This document shows, one piece after another, positions 8,256 to 16,272 of a DNA stretch of 48,646 nucleotides. The first letter of the stretch is position 1; each line of letters opens with the position of its first letter. Origin of the DNA: Ruminococcus sp. (GTDB taxonomy: Bacteria > Bacillota_A > Clostridia > Oscillospirales > Ruminococcaceae); assembly GCF_024684275.1 (NCBI RefSeq), contig NZ_JAIKXF010000097.1, positions 1 through 48,646 of the forward strand, written 5' to 3'. A program made the position numbers and the translations under genes. The notes beneath the pieces are model-generated. The model was not told where the DNA came from. It saw only the letters and a program-made list of their open reading frames with translations, and made no database searches.

Positions 8256-10307
8256 TCACTTAGCGCCCTCCATGACAGCATTGAGGACAGCTCCGTCCCA
8301 CGCAACAGAGTTTCTGTTGAATATACCGAAGCTTGACTCGCCGCTGAACTTACTGTTATCCCATACAAAGCACTTTATGCCCTGCTTCTTTGCGGCGCTT
8401 ATGTAGTAGGTGTAGTATCTGCTTCTTGTAGCCTCGTCAGCTCCGTGAACACAGCCGAATTCGCAGATAAGGACAGGTATGCCCTTGTCGATGAACTTTT
8501 GTCTCAGCTCTGTGAACTTGCCCTCAAGCTCGCTCTCGCCGCTTGGAGTAAAGACTGTATCTGTGCCCTCGGAGAATCTCCACGGTGCATAGTAATGTAC
8601 CGAAAGAATGATATTCTTGCCGCTGGGAACTACCATATCATTAAGCGCCACGCTGTCGGCAGAAGCCGCATATGTGGTGACGATAAGAGTTCTGTTGGCG
8701 TTGTTGCCGCCGCTTGCACGTACCGTGTCAACAAATGCCTTGGCGTACTTGTTGACAGTGCTGCGCTCGTCCTTTGTACCGCCCGTCCATTCCATAGATG
8801 AACCCACGGTCCTCGGCTCGTTCATGCCCTCGAATATGAGTCTGTCATCATAATCGGCAAAGCGCTCGCTCACCTGCTTCCAGATACTTTCAAGGCGCAT
8901 ACAGTCGCCGCTGAATGAAGCCGGCTGAGGATCAAACCAGATATAGTCGTCATGGTGCATATTGATGATAACGAACATTCCCTCATTATATGCGTAGTCA
9001 ACGACCTCCTGTACTCTGTCGAGCCATTCCTTCTGGATACTTGTATCGTTCATATGCTCGGACCATGTTACAGGTATTCTTATGGCGTTGAAGCCTGCTG
9101 CCTTTACAGACTTTATCATTTCCTTAGTAGTCTTGGGGTTCTCCCAGCCTGTCTCGGTGTCGAGACCCGATCTGCCTGTATTATAGCTTTCAAGGGTATT
9201 TCCGAGATTCCAGCCCACCTTTATCTTTGATACTATCTCGGAAGCGCTTCTGAAGCCCTTTTCACCCGAAGTATCCTCCGTAGTGGGTGCCATAGTTGCC
9301 ACCTCTATCTTTGTGGGAGCAGGATAATCTCCGCTGCCGACGCTGTACTTGACCTCCGCCTTGTCAACGGTGATGGTGGGCTGATCGCTCCACCAGTATC
9401 CCAGAAGGAGCTCGTTATCCTTTTCCATGCAGCCCTTTGCCTTGTCAGGCACGAACCATGTGAGCTGTAAATTATCGCTGTCTGTGAATATTGACACATC
9501 TCCAGACTGGAATTCACCAGCAGTAGAGCTTATTCCGTAGGCGCCTGTGAATTTTCCTAAGCTGCCGGTCGTGCTGACGCTGAACGTTACCACCTCAGGC
9601 ACCATGCCCTCAGGTATGAAATCAAGAGGTATATGCACTCTGTTGTCCTCGTCGGAGTAGCTCACCGACTTGCCTACCTGAACAGAGGCAGTACCGTCAA
9701 CAGGCACCTCTCTCGTCCTGCTGAACCTGCATACAACATTGTCTATCTTCAGGCTTTCGCAGTTTCCCCACCAGTAGCCGAACAGGACCTCTCCCCCCTC
9801 ATGGATATAGTCCTTCAGCTCCTCGGGAACGTTCCATGTTATCTCGCCGTAGCTGCCCTCAGTAGGAGCCGAAAAATCTCCCGACTGATACCAGCCCTTA
9901 GTTGTTGCAGCCGGGCATTTGTCGTCTACTGATATGCCACAGCCGCCTTTGAATTCGCCGATATTCCCTCCGTCCCCTGAATATACGGTAAATGTGAACG
10001 ATTCTATCCTGTCGCCTTCCTCGATAAGGTCAGCGAGCGGGAACTTGATCGTGTTGCTGCCCTCGGCACGTCCGATAGTCCTGTTTACGGATATCTGTGA
10101 ACCAAGAGCGGCCGAAACGGTCTCAACTGGGCTTTTATGCTCGGTCGCCATCTCTGTAGTTTCCTCCTCAATAATAGCAGTTGTCTTCTGAGCGTCTGTG
10201 CTTTTTTCTTTCTCAGACACACTTGAAGAACCGCCTTTCTTCGCGCATGACACACCCGTAAGCAGCATTGCAGCGGCTGTAAGCAGCGCCATTGCAGATC
10301 TCCTCAT
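8256..10307 (-). CDS. GH5 endoglucanase lipoprotein with two N-terminal beta-sandwich modules
   Basis: A 683-residue lipoprotein counted from the ATG at 10307, chosen because AAAGGA lies nine bases upstream; an ATG at 10328 has no ribosome site. Residues 1-20 are a lipoprotein signal with Cys21. Two related modules follow (about 64-197 and 202-324), each ending in a GYWW segment and resembling carbohydrate-binding beta-sandwiches. I suspect CBM80-like modules, but this is a guess. The GH5 domain (about 350-683) carries KVGWNLGNTLE, acid/base Glu497 in GMNEP, HYYAPW, and nucleophile Glu616 in ICEFG, most like GH5_4 endoglucanase/xyloglucanase. There is no dockerin, so it is membrane-anchored and works outside the cellulosome. 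It is transcribed toward the esterase gene, which has its own promoter. Confidence 0.9.
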   Translation of the reverse strand: MRRSAMALLTAAAMLLTGVSCAKKGGSSSVSEKEKSTDAQKTTAIIEEETTEMATEHKSPVETVSAALGSQISVNRTIGRAEGSNTIKFPLADLIEEGDRIESFTFTVYSGDGGNIGEFKGGCGISVDDKCPAATTKGWYQSGDFSAPTEGSYGEITWNVPEELKDYIHEGGEVLFGYWWGNCESLKIDNVVCRFSRTREVPVDGTASVQVGKSVSYSDEDNRVHIPLDFIPEGMVPEVVTFSVSTTGSLGKFTGAYGISSTAGEFQSGDVSIFTDSDNLQLTWFVPDKAKGCMEKDNELLLGYWWSDQPTITVDKAEVKYSVGSGDYPAPTKIEVATMAPTTEDTSGEKGFRSASEIVSKIKVGWNLGNTLESYNTGRSGLDTETGWENPKTTKEMIKSVKAAGFNAIRIPVTWSEHMNDTSIQKEWLDRVQEVVDYAYNEGMFVIINMHHDDYIWFDPQPASFSGDCMRLESIWKQVSERFADYDDRLIFEGMNEPRTVGSSMEWTGGTKDERSTVNKYAKAFVDTVRASGGNNANRTLIVTTYAASADSVALNDMVVPSGKNIILSVHYYAPWRFSEGTDTVFTPSGESELEGKFTELRQKFIDKGIPVLICEFGCVHGADEATRSRYYTYYISAAKKQGIKCFVWDNSKFSGESSFGIFNRNSVAWDGAVLNAVMEGAK

Positions 10308-10403
10308 TGTCAGATGTCCTTTCCCCATTGTTTATTGGATCTCGATAAAGAAACGTCATTCCTCTTTTTTTATTACGGAACAACTTTATAAACACTTATT
10401 ATA

Positions 10404-10432
10404 ATTATATCACGCCAAAGGGCGATTTGCAA
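10404..10432 (-). promoter_or_regulatory. Promoter of the GH5 lipoprotein
   Basis: TTGCAA (10427-10432) and TATAAT (10404-10409) on the minus strand are 17 bp apart, about 97 bp upstream of the chosen GH5 start. The rest of the 10308-10701 gap holds the divergent promoter at 10593 and no gene. Confidence 0.75.
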
Positions 10433-10592
10433 TACATGATTTTTACTAATATATGCCATTATACCTACGCTTTTTCATTATTCTGCCGATAAAGGCATTG
10501 TCCCGGCACTCTGCAAAATGACAGAACTGTGAAATAGTCGTGGTAAAAATGTGACTCTTTGTCAAAGAATTGATTACAATTCCGTCTTTGTC

Positions 10593-10621
10593 TTGACAAA
10601 TAATCACCGCTTGTGTATAAT
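10593..10621 (+). promoter_or_regulatory. Promoter of the cohesin-like lipoprotein
   Basis: A perfect TTGACA (10593-10598), 17 bp, TATAAT (10616-10621). A CTTTGTCAAAG palindrome lies about 35 bp upstream, near 10557-10567, and could be an operator. Confidence 0.85.
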
Positions 10622-10701
10622 TAAAGTAAGCTCAGCGGAGTGCACTGCTCCGCAAAAAAGTATGAAAAAATACATCCCTTTTAATGAAAGGACGCAAAAC
10701 T

Positions 10702-11586
10702 ATGACTGATTTCAGAAAAAAAGCTATCGCGCTGGCAGCTGTTGCCTGCGTTGCTATTACTTCTGCCGCTTCATGTTCAAAAAAGGAAGCAGGCAGCGCA
10801 TCAAACAAGACCTCATCTACAGGAAACAGCTCCGTTGAACAGGCAACTGCCGGCAATATGCCGACACTTGAAAACATCGAGAACGCAAGCGGCGCTGTAG
10901 TTGTTACTCCTTTCCAGACAGGCTCACCTGCTGACCTTGCAAATTTAGGTCTTACTCTCCCCGACGGCGTTGACCTCAACTCTGATGATCCTCAGACAAA
11001 GTCAACAACACAACCTGCTACAGAGGTAGTTGAGGTAACACAGGCTAACGGCGAAAAGGCTACTGATGCCAACGGTGCTGTAGTGACCGAGATCGTCACA
11101 AAGCCTACCGAAGCTTCCGGTGAATACACAAGCAAGACAGACAGCAGATACTGTATGTGGCTCGATATATCAAAGGATTCAGACTATGTATTCAACGGCG
11201 ATTTCATCGAGGTAGTATTCAAGCTCAAGGACAATATCCCCAACAAGGACTATCCTGTAAGATTCAATCCCGATTTTGCTACCGTTGCAGGCAAGTCTAT
11301 CGCTCCCGATAAGGTAATCCAGGGAAATATCAAGGTCGGCGGCGATATCGAGGAACAGAACGTCTCCTCAGAGACAGGCTTTGTAGCTTACGGCGACAAC
11401 GTTTCCGCAAAGCCCGGCGACGAGATAACATATCACATCAACCTCAAGAACAACCCCGGTCTCGCAGCTATGCTGGTATGGGTATACTACGATTCAAACG
11501 CTATGGAAGTTGAGGGTATCTATCCGTCAGGCGAATTCGAGAAGTTCGCATCAACTGCAACTACAGGCGAAAAGCCAAAGAACTAA
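10702..11586 (+). CDS. Lipoprotein with a possible circularly permuted cohesin domain
   Basis: A 294-residue lipoprotein from the ATG at 10702, which has AAAGGA nine bases upstream (the ATG at 10684 has none). Cys25 is the lipid-attachment residue. A low-complexity, Thr/Ser/Asn-rich region (26-147) is followed by two beta-rich segments. Residues 149-213 match by eye the C-terminal half of a ScaB cohesin (the strand before DYAV, through the terminal GTIKV), and residues 231-280 match the N-terminal half (the APGETVTL strand and the following strand). The order is reversed relative to normal cohesins. Function is unknown; a surface docking or carbohydrate-related role is inference. It is transcribed alone, from a strong promoter to a strong terminator, next to the divergent GH5 lipoprotein gene. 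Confidence 0.75.
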   Translation: MTDFRKKAIALAAVACVAITSAASCSKKEAGSASNKTSSTGNSSVEQATAGNMPTLENIENASGAVVVTPFQTGSPADLANLGLTLPDGVDLNSDDPQTKSTTQPATEVVEVTQANGEKATDANGAVVTEIVTKPTEASGEYTSKTDSRYCMWLDISKDSDYVFNGDFIEVVFKLKDNIPNKDYPVRFNPDFATVAGKSIAPDKVIQGNIKVGGDIEEQNVSSETGFVAYGDNVSAKPGDEITYHINLKNNPGLAAMLVWVYYDSNAMEVEGIYPSGEFEKFASTATTGEKPKN

Positions 11587-11596
11587 GCTTATACAA

Positions 11597-11624
11597 GGGC
11601 GTGGCAAAGGTCACGCCCTTTTTT
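11597..11624 (+). terminator. Terminator of the cohesin-like lipoprotein
   Basis: GGGCGTG (11597-11603) pairs with CACGCCC (11612-11618), followed by a run of six T, 10 bp after the stop codon. Confidence 0.9.
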
Positions 11625-11633
11625 ATTATATGT

Positions 11634-11837
11634 AGGGAACGCCGCCCTCGGCGTTCCTAAATTTATAATTCGGAATGCGGAATTAAGAATTAGGAATTGT
11701 GGTGTCCGCTTATGCGGACGGATCTAAATTGAAGGTCTGATTATATATACCCATACAATAAAAAAATGATTTCAATATATTCCACGGGCGGCGGAACGCC
11801 GCCCCTACTTAGCTCTTAGTTCTGAATTCTGAATTCT
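11634..11837. repeat. Intergenic cluster of REP-like hairpins and GAATTC-type repeats
   Basis: GGAACGCCG (11636-11644) pairs with CGGCGTTCC (11649-11657), preceded by GTA. GGGCGGCG (11786-11793) pairs with CGCCGCCC (11797-11804), followed by CTAC. Degenerate GAATTC/GAATTAGGAATT repeats lie at about 11670-11698 and 11820-11836. No gene is seen. The same repeat classes recur elsewhere in the window. Confidence 0.6.
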
Positions 11838-11852
11838 TTTTCAAAAAAAGGC

Positions 11853-11881
11853 TTGACAAATGTAAATTTTGCTGATATAAT
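11853..11881 (+). promoter_or_regulatory. Promoter of the leader ORF and cysK
   Basis: TTGACA (11853-11858), 17 bp, TATAAT (11876-11881). The start point lies about 40 bp before the leader ORF and about 140 bp before cysK. Confidence 0.85.
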
Positions 11882-11929
11882 ATAAGCATACCAAACATAT
11901 AGGTGATATAGAAAATATCAAGAGGTGCT

Positions 11930-12013
11930 ATGTCATGTATAAAATCAAGTCCAAACGATGTTGACGCTCCTGTTTCATATGTCAACACGCATTTTTATCA
12001 ACAACTTATGTAA
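11930..12013 (+). CDS. 27-residue leader peptide upstream of cysK
   Basis: A short ORF with an AGAGGTG ribosome site at 11921-11927. It encodes a peptide starting MSCIKSSPND and ending HFYQQLM. Its TAA stop (12011-12013) overlaps the cysK ribosome site (AAAGGAG), so translation of the two is probably coupled. The third codon is cysteine, four of the first seven codons are Ser or Cys, and GTTGAC (11960-11965) and GTCAAC (11981-11986) inside it form an inverted repeat. This suggests a cis-acting control of cysK by cysteine or serine supply. That role is inference; I do not recognise the peptide with certainty. Confidence 0.6.
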   Translation: MSCIKSSPNDVDAPVSYVNTHFYQQLM

Positions 12014-12028
12014 AGGAGATCTTTTATT

Positions 12029-12955
12029 ATGAAAACTTATAAGAAAATTACAGACCTTATCGGCGGTACTCCGCTTCTGGAACTCGCAAACCTCGAAAGC
12101 GCTCATGAGCTGAACGCTGTTCTTCTCGCTAAGCTCGAATACTTCAATCCTGCCGGAAGCGTCAAGGACAGGATCGCTAAGGCTATGATAGATGACGCAG
12201 AGGCTAAGGGACTTCTCAAGGAAGGCAGTGTTATCATTGAGCCTACCAGCGGAAATACAGGTATCGGTCTTGCTTCCGTAGCTGCTTCAAGAGGCTACAG
12301 ACTTATCATCACAATGCCTGAGACCATGAGCATTGAGCGCCGCAACCTCATGAAGGCTTACGGTGCAGAGCTTGTTCTCACAGACGGTTCAAAGGGTATG
12401 AAGGGCGCTATCGCTAAGGCTGACGAGCTTGCTCAGGAAATTCCAAACAGCTTTATCCCTTCACAGTTCACAAACCCTGCAAACCCTGCTATCCACGAAA
12501 AGACCACAGGCGTTGAGATATGGGACGATACCGACGGAAAGGTAGATATCTTCGTTGCTGGTGTAGGTACAGGCGGTACTATCAGCGGTACAGGCGCTTA
12601 CCTCAAGTCCAAGAATCCTAACGTTAAGGTAGTTGCTGTTGAACCTAAGAGCTCACCTGTTCTCTCAGAGGGCACAGCAGGTCCTCACAAGATCCAGGGT
12701 ATCGGTGCAGGCTTCGTTCCGGAAACTCTCAATACAAACGTTTACGACGAGATAATCCCTGTATCAAACGAGGACGCATTCGAGACAGGCAGAGCTATCG
12801 CAAGAACAGAAGGCGTACTCGTAGGTATTTCCTCAGGTGCAGCAGTATGGGCTGCTATCCAGCTTGCAAAGCGTCCTGAGAACAAGGGCAAGACTATCGT
12901 TGCTCTTCTCCCTGACACAGGCGAGCGTTATCTCTCAACTCCTATGTTTGAATGA
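12029..12955 (+). CDS. cysK: Cysteine synthase A (O-acetylserine sulfhydrylase)
   Basis: A 308-residue PLP enzyme joining O-acetylserine and sulfide to give cysteine and acetate. The PLP lysine is Lys46 in GSVKDR. The TSGNTG loop that holds the substrate carboxylate lies at about 74-79, and [10 protein letters not shown], which binds the PLP phosphate, at about 184-193. Length is standard for CysK. It is preceded by the 27-codon leader ORF, whose stop overlaps its ribosome site, and followed by a strong terminator, so it forms a two-ORF transcription unit. The Rrf2 regulator at 14028 may act on it, by analogy with CymR. Confidence 0.97.
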   Translation: MKTYKKITDLIGGTPLLELANLESAHELNAVLLAKLEYFNPAGSVKDRIAKAMIDDAEAKGLLKEGSVIIEPTSGNTGIGLASVAASRGYRLIITMPETMSIERRNLMKAYGAELVLTDGSKGMKGAIAKADELAQEIPNSFIPSQFTNPANPAIHEKTTGVEIWDDTDGKVDIFVAGVGTGGTISGTGAYLKSKNPNVKVVAVEPKSSPVLSEGTAGPHKIQGIGAGFVPETLNTNVYDEIIPVSNEDAFETGRAIARTEGVLVGISSGAAVWAAIQLAKRPENKGKTIVALLPDTGERYLSTPMFE

Positions 12956-12985
12956 TCACATTTTATGCCATTTACATTAAAAAAA

Positions 12986-13009
12986 CGGAGCTTAAAGCTC
13001 CGTTTTTTT
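12986..13009 (+). terminator. cysK terminator
   Basis: CGGAGCTT (12986-12993) pairs with AAGCTCCG (12995-13002), followed by seven T. Confidence 0.9.
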
Positions 13010-13115
13010 AAGTTTAGAGTTGAAAGTTCCGAGTTGAGAGTTATGGTGTCGCCTGCGGCGATAATATGAATATCACATACAGCGGCGATCAACTCTAAAC
13101 TCTCAACTTTCAACT
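13010..13115. repeat. Inverted pair of ACTCTCAACT-type repeats
   Basis: The left arm (AGTTTAGAGTTGAAAGTT and AGTTGAGAGTT, 13011-13042) and the right arm (AACTCTAAACTCTCAACTTTCAACT, 13091-13115, here named by its parts AACTCTAAAC and TCTCAACTTT) are inverted copies flanking about 50 bp. The same motif recurs at 42625-42656. No gene is seen. Confidence 0.55.
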
Positions 13116-13142
13116 AAAAAAAGCCCGAAATACTTCGGGCTT
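13116..13142 (-). terminator. Terminator of the DUF4352-like lipoprotein
   Basis: On the minus strand AAGCCCGAA pairs with TTCGGGCTT (13121-13142), followed by five more T. It lies 7 bp after the stop codon at 13150. Confidence 0.9.
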
Positions 13143-13149
13143 GATGATA

Positions 13150-13764
13150 TTACTTTAATACCTCAGCAGGAGGATCAATGATGTCAGAGGGTGTTATATC
13201 GTATTTGATAACAGTGCCCTTCGCTCTCTCATCGTCGCCTGTAGGATAGAAGCAAAGCTTGAAATCCTTTATATCACCGACAAGAACGATACCGCCGATA
13301 AGTCCGCTGAACTGTCCGTTTGACGGGATATTGAATGGATCGGTATAGTACTTGCTCTCGTTGAAGTGCTGCCTTGCATAAAGCTGTGTGCGGACATCAG
13401 AATACACCTCGTTTCCGTCAGGAAGCTCGATGTAGAAGTTATTGAGTGTACTGAGAGCGTACTCTTTAGCCATACTGTTTCTGAGAGTTATATCCATGTA
13501 TATGAAATGCTCGCCTGTGTCGCTGTTCAGAGCGCTGACAACGGAATTGAGGGTAAAGGCTGTATCCTTATCTACGATCTCCTTGCCAAGCTCGCCCTTT
13601 ATAACATTTGTGCCTACAGGCTCGGTCTCAGACGGTATGCTTTCCGTTCTGCGCGGACGCACACTTGATCCTGATGAGCCATCATTTCTATCTGAACAGC
13701 CTGCAAAAGCAGCTGTTGTAAGTACTGCTGCGATAAGTACTGCAAAAATTCCTGTTTTTTTCAT
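13150..13764 (-). CDS. Lipoprotein with a DUF4352-like domain
   Basis: A 204-residue lipoprotein: a signal peptide with lipobox FAGC (Cys23), a short Ser/Arg-rich linker, and one Ig-like beta domain (about 55-200). The domain has the pattern of DUF4352/telomeric-repeat-binding-factor-2-like surface domains (a strand with IYMDITLRN, then an ELPDG turn). Function is unknown; such proteins are common orphan surface lipoproteins in Firmicutes. It is monocistronic between its own promoter (13850-13879) and terminator. Nothing ties it to the neighbouring cysK or rrf2 genes. Confidence 0.75.
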   Translation of the reverse strand: MKKTGIFAVLIAAVLTTAAFAGCSDRNDGSSGSSVRPRRTESIPSETEPVGTNVIKGELGKEIVDKDTAFTLNSVVSALNSDTGEHFIYMDITLRNSMAKEYALSTLNNFYIELPDGNEVYSDVRTQLYARQHFNESKYYTDPFNIPSNGQFSGLIGGIVLVGDIKDFKLCFYPTGDDERAKGTVIKYDITPSDIIDPPAEVLK

Positions 13765-13849
13765 CGTTTTATCCTCCGGTTCATTCTCTAACCTTGAAAT
13801 ACAGCTCCGCCGCAGTGCATCAGGGAGAGCTGCTCTGTATATTATATTC

Positions 13850-13879
13850 AGTATAGCACAAAGTTCAGCGGTATGTCAA
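13850..13879 (-). promoter_or_regulatory. Promoter of the DUF4352-like lipoprotein
   Basis: TTGACA (13874-13879) and TATACT (13850-13855) on the minus strand are 18 bp apart. Confidence 0.75.
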
Positions 13880-13964
13880 GCATTTGGAGCAGGAATTACA
13901 AAATATCATGTCCGTCTAAAAATCCAAAAAGCGGCATAAAAAAGCAGTTTTTTTCAGTTCCCTC

Positions 13965-13993
13965 TTGAAAACATACTAAACCTATGGTATAAT
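13965..13993 (+). promoter_or_regulatory. Promoter of the Rrf2 regulator
   Basis: TTGAAA (13965-13970), 17 bp, TATAAT (13988-13993). The spacer holds a short ATAC/GTAT dyad that could be an Rrf2 operator for autoregulation; this is speculative. Confidence 0.8.
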
Positions 13994-14027
13994 AATAAAT
14001 ACCGACAACGCGAAAGGACGTGTATCA

Positions 14028-14459
14028 ATGAAAATATCAACTAAAGGCAGATACGCTCTGCGAATGCTCTACGACCTCGCTATGCACCACGAAGAGGGAT
14101 ATGTATCGCTTAAAGATATTGCTGACAGACAGGGGATATCAAAAAAATATCTGGAACAGATAGTTCCTCTTCTTAATAAAACAGGTCTCCTGAGGACCAA
14201 CCGCGGCAATAAAGGCGGCTATATGCTTGCAGGAAGCGCCGACGAGATAACTGTAGGCGACGTGCTTAAAGCTACCGAGGGCAGCCTTGCTCCCGTAGCC
14301 TGCCTTGAATTCGAGCCGAATGAATGCCCGAGAGCCGCTGACTGCTCCACCCTCTTTATATGGGAGGGGCTTTACAAGTCCATAACCGACTATCTCGACA
14401 GCATCAGTCTCAATGATATTATAAATCACAGCCATAACGGCGGAGATTATTGTATTTGA
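14028..14459 (+). CDS. Rrf2-family transcriptional regulator (IscR/CymR-like)
   Basis: A 143-residue winged-helix regulator. The helix-turn-helix and wing (about 1-65) contain the family block RTNRGNKGGY (56-65). Three cysteines at 92, 100 and 106 lie where IscR has its [2Fe-2S] ligands (92, 98, 104), so it probably senses iron-sulfur or redox state. Other Rrf2 members (CymR) control cysteine synthesis by binding CysK, and cysK lies about 1.1 kb upstream. Both roles are possible, and the cysteines favour a cluster-binding sensor. A good AAAGGACG ribosome site precedes the ATG, and a terminator follows. Confidence 0.9.
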   Translation: MKISTKGRYALRMLYDLAMHHEEGYVSLKDIADRQGISKKYLEQIVPLLNKTGLLRTNRGNKGGYMLAGSADEITVGDVLKATEGSLAPVACLEFEPNECPRAADCSTLFIWEGLYKSITDYLDSISLNDIINHSHNGGDYCI

Positions 14460-14466
14460 TCCACAG

Positions 14467-14500
14467 CAAGCGATAAGTATCATGCTTATTGCTTGTTTTT
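14467..14500 (+). terminator. Terminator of the Rrf2 regulator
   Basis: CAAGCGATAAG and CTTATTGCTTG form an 11-bp stem with one G-T pair (14467-14495), followed by TTTTT. It overlaps the end of the convergent flippase gene. Confidence 0.8.
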
Positions 14501-16102
14501 ATTTATCCTCCCGATAAGAGCATACACAAGCCCGATATATACAGCTCCGCCAACTGCTCCGGAGACCGCCAGCACTGCCATAACGGGGACCTCTCTGCGC
14601 CGAAGCACCTCCGCCGCAAGAAGCGCTGCTCCGCCGCACATAGCCCCTGCGTAAAGGACCTTACCAAAGGGAGCGATGGTTATTCTGGCTTCCGAAGCCC
14701 TTATGTAAGCACGGAGAGACAGCGCCAGTATCACTGCGTAGCATAGAGAGGTAGACAGTGCCGCCCCGTCAACTCCCATAACAGGTATCAGCAGAAGATT
14801 CCCTGCCAGCTTTACCGCCGTGCCCACAAGCATTATTTTCAGAGGCGCGGCTGACCTGCCTACTGCCTGAAGCATACTGAACAGCGGAAACGACACGCAC
14901 AGACAAACCATTCCTGCCATGAGATAACGCAGAGAGCCTATGCAAACCGCCGCCTCATCGGACTGGCGCGGAAACAGAAAGCTAAGCACCTCGGGGGCAA
15001 GGACTCCAAGACCGACTGCTGACGGAACAGCTATCAGAGCTGCCGAAAGAAGCGCCTGTGACGTACTGCACTCCAGCGCACAGCGGTCTCCACTGCCCTT
15101 TGCCGCTGCAACACAGGTAAGAGCTCCCTTGCCAAGCATATTCGTCACAGAGGGCACAAGGTTGAACACCGTCAGGGCTATGCCTGCAAATGAGCCGTAA
15201 ATGAACTGAGGGAGCTCGTCTTTCGTGACACCAACGGGAAGTCCCGACGCAGCATCGAACCGCGAGATACAGCCTATGACAGTCCACATATCTATCAGCG
15301 CCGTAAGATTTGTCACAACGGAGCTTATCCCCACAGGCAGAGCTGTCCCAACCAGCTCACGGGTAATTGTCCTGCGGCTCATCACATGGTCTTCTCCGCC
15401 GTTGTGAGCTCTCCCGAACAGCCGCATTATCGCAAAAAACAACGCCGCCCCTGCTGTTGACAGGGTAACGCCGAATATACCTGCGGCGGCAGCTGCCGCC
15501 CGTATGTCAGTCACATGAGGGAACAGCTTCATGACCGTATGAGGGTGAGCCGCTGTGAAGCCGCAGAGCAAAAGCCCTGCCGCAGCCTTTACCACGCCCT
15601 CTGTCAGCTGTGAAAGCGCTGTGGGGTACATATTGCTCATGCCCTCGTAGTAGCCGCGCTCTACAGCAGTGATACAGCCGAAAAATACCGCTGGAGCTAT
15701 CATGGCTACTGCCGCTGATGCCTCGGGAAGTCCGATGATATAGGAGCTGAATGGCTTTGCAAGGAGAAGTATCAGCAGGCTCCCTGCCAGTCCTACCGCC
15801 GAAAACAGCGCAAGGGCAGTCCGCCTGACCTTAGCGGCATTCCTGTACATACCCAGCGCCGTGCTTTCCGCGGTCATCTTAGCCACGGCGGAGCTCAGTC
15901 CCGTAACCGCCAGAGCGTATACAGGCATGAACAGGCTGTAGGCACAGCTGAAATAGCTCATTCCCACGCCGCCGAGTATGTTTGTCAGGGGTATCTTGAA
16001 CGCCGCACCAAGCAGCTTCGCCGCTGCCGCCGACAGCATAAGTATGATAGAGCCCTTTATGAAGTTTTGTTTTTTCAGTGCAAACCGCCTCCGATTTGAC
16101 AT
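14486..16102 (-). CDS. Polytopic MATE/MOP-superfamily flippase (SpoVB/MurJ-like)
   Basis: A 538-residue integral membrane protein with about 14 hydrophobic segments and the conserved N-terminal pattern KGSIILMLSAAAAKLLGAAFKIP-like of the polysaccharide-transporter family (SpoVB, MurJ, YtgP). Family members flip lipid-linked cell-wall or polysaccharide precursors across the membrane. I placed the start at the ATG at 16102 (MSNRRRF); the upstream 45 codons have no ribosome site and no family character. GGAGG lies inside the first codons, so initiation at a CTG near 16078 is also possible. It is convergent with the Rrf2 gene. Confidence 0.85.
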   Translation of the reverse strand: MSNRRRFALKKQNFIKGSIILMLSAAAAKLLGAAFKIPLTNILGGVGMSYFSCAYSLFMPVYALAVTGLSSAVAKMTAESTALGMYRNAAKVRRTALALFSAVGLAGSLLILLLAKPFSSYIIGLPEASAAVAMIAPAVFFGCITAVERGYYEGMSNMYPTALSQLTEGVVKAAAGLLLCGFTAAHPHTVMKLFPHVTDIRAAAAAAGIFGVTLSTAGAALFFAIMRLFGRAHNGGEDHVMSRRTITRELVGTALPVGISSVVTNLTALIDMWTVIGCISRFDAASGLPVGVTKDELPQFIYGSFAGIALTVFNLVPSVTNMLGKGALTCVAAAKGSGDRCALECSTSQALLSAALIAVPSAVGLGVLAPEVLSFLFPRQSDEAAVCIGSLRYLMAGMVCLCVSFPLFSMLQAVGRSAAPLKIMLVGTAVKLAGNLLLIPVMGVDGAALSTSLCYAVILALSLRAYIRASEARITIAPFGKVLYAGAMCGGAALLAAEVLRRREVPVMAVLAVSGAVGGAVYIGLVYALIGRINKNKQ

Positions 16103-16139
16103 AATGTATGGAAAAATCACTTTTTCACAAAAATATATG

Positions 16140-16168
16140 TTGCAGAATTCAGAATTATGTGTTATAAT
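16140..16168 (+). promoter_or_regulatory. Promoter of the aminotransferase-trpS operon
   Basis: TTGCAG (16140-16145), 17 bp, TATAAT (16163-16168), about 100 bp upstream of the aminotransferase. The -35 region overlaps a GAATTC-type repeat (16145-16157). Confidence 0.75.
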
Positions 16169-16272
16169 GTATAGGATAGGCTGACACTTTGTACCATATT
16201 GCTCCGGTTTAAGAATGTAAGGGGCAAGACATTGCAAAACATTAACATACAGACGAAAGGCTGGTTTTTATC

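Noticed and set aside
14486..16237. Longer flippase starting at 16237
   Set aside because: The extra 45 codons lack a ribosome site, contain a GAATTC-type repeat and overlap the divergent promoter region.
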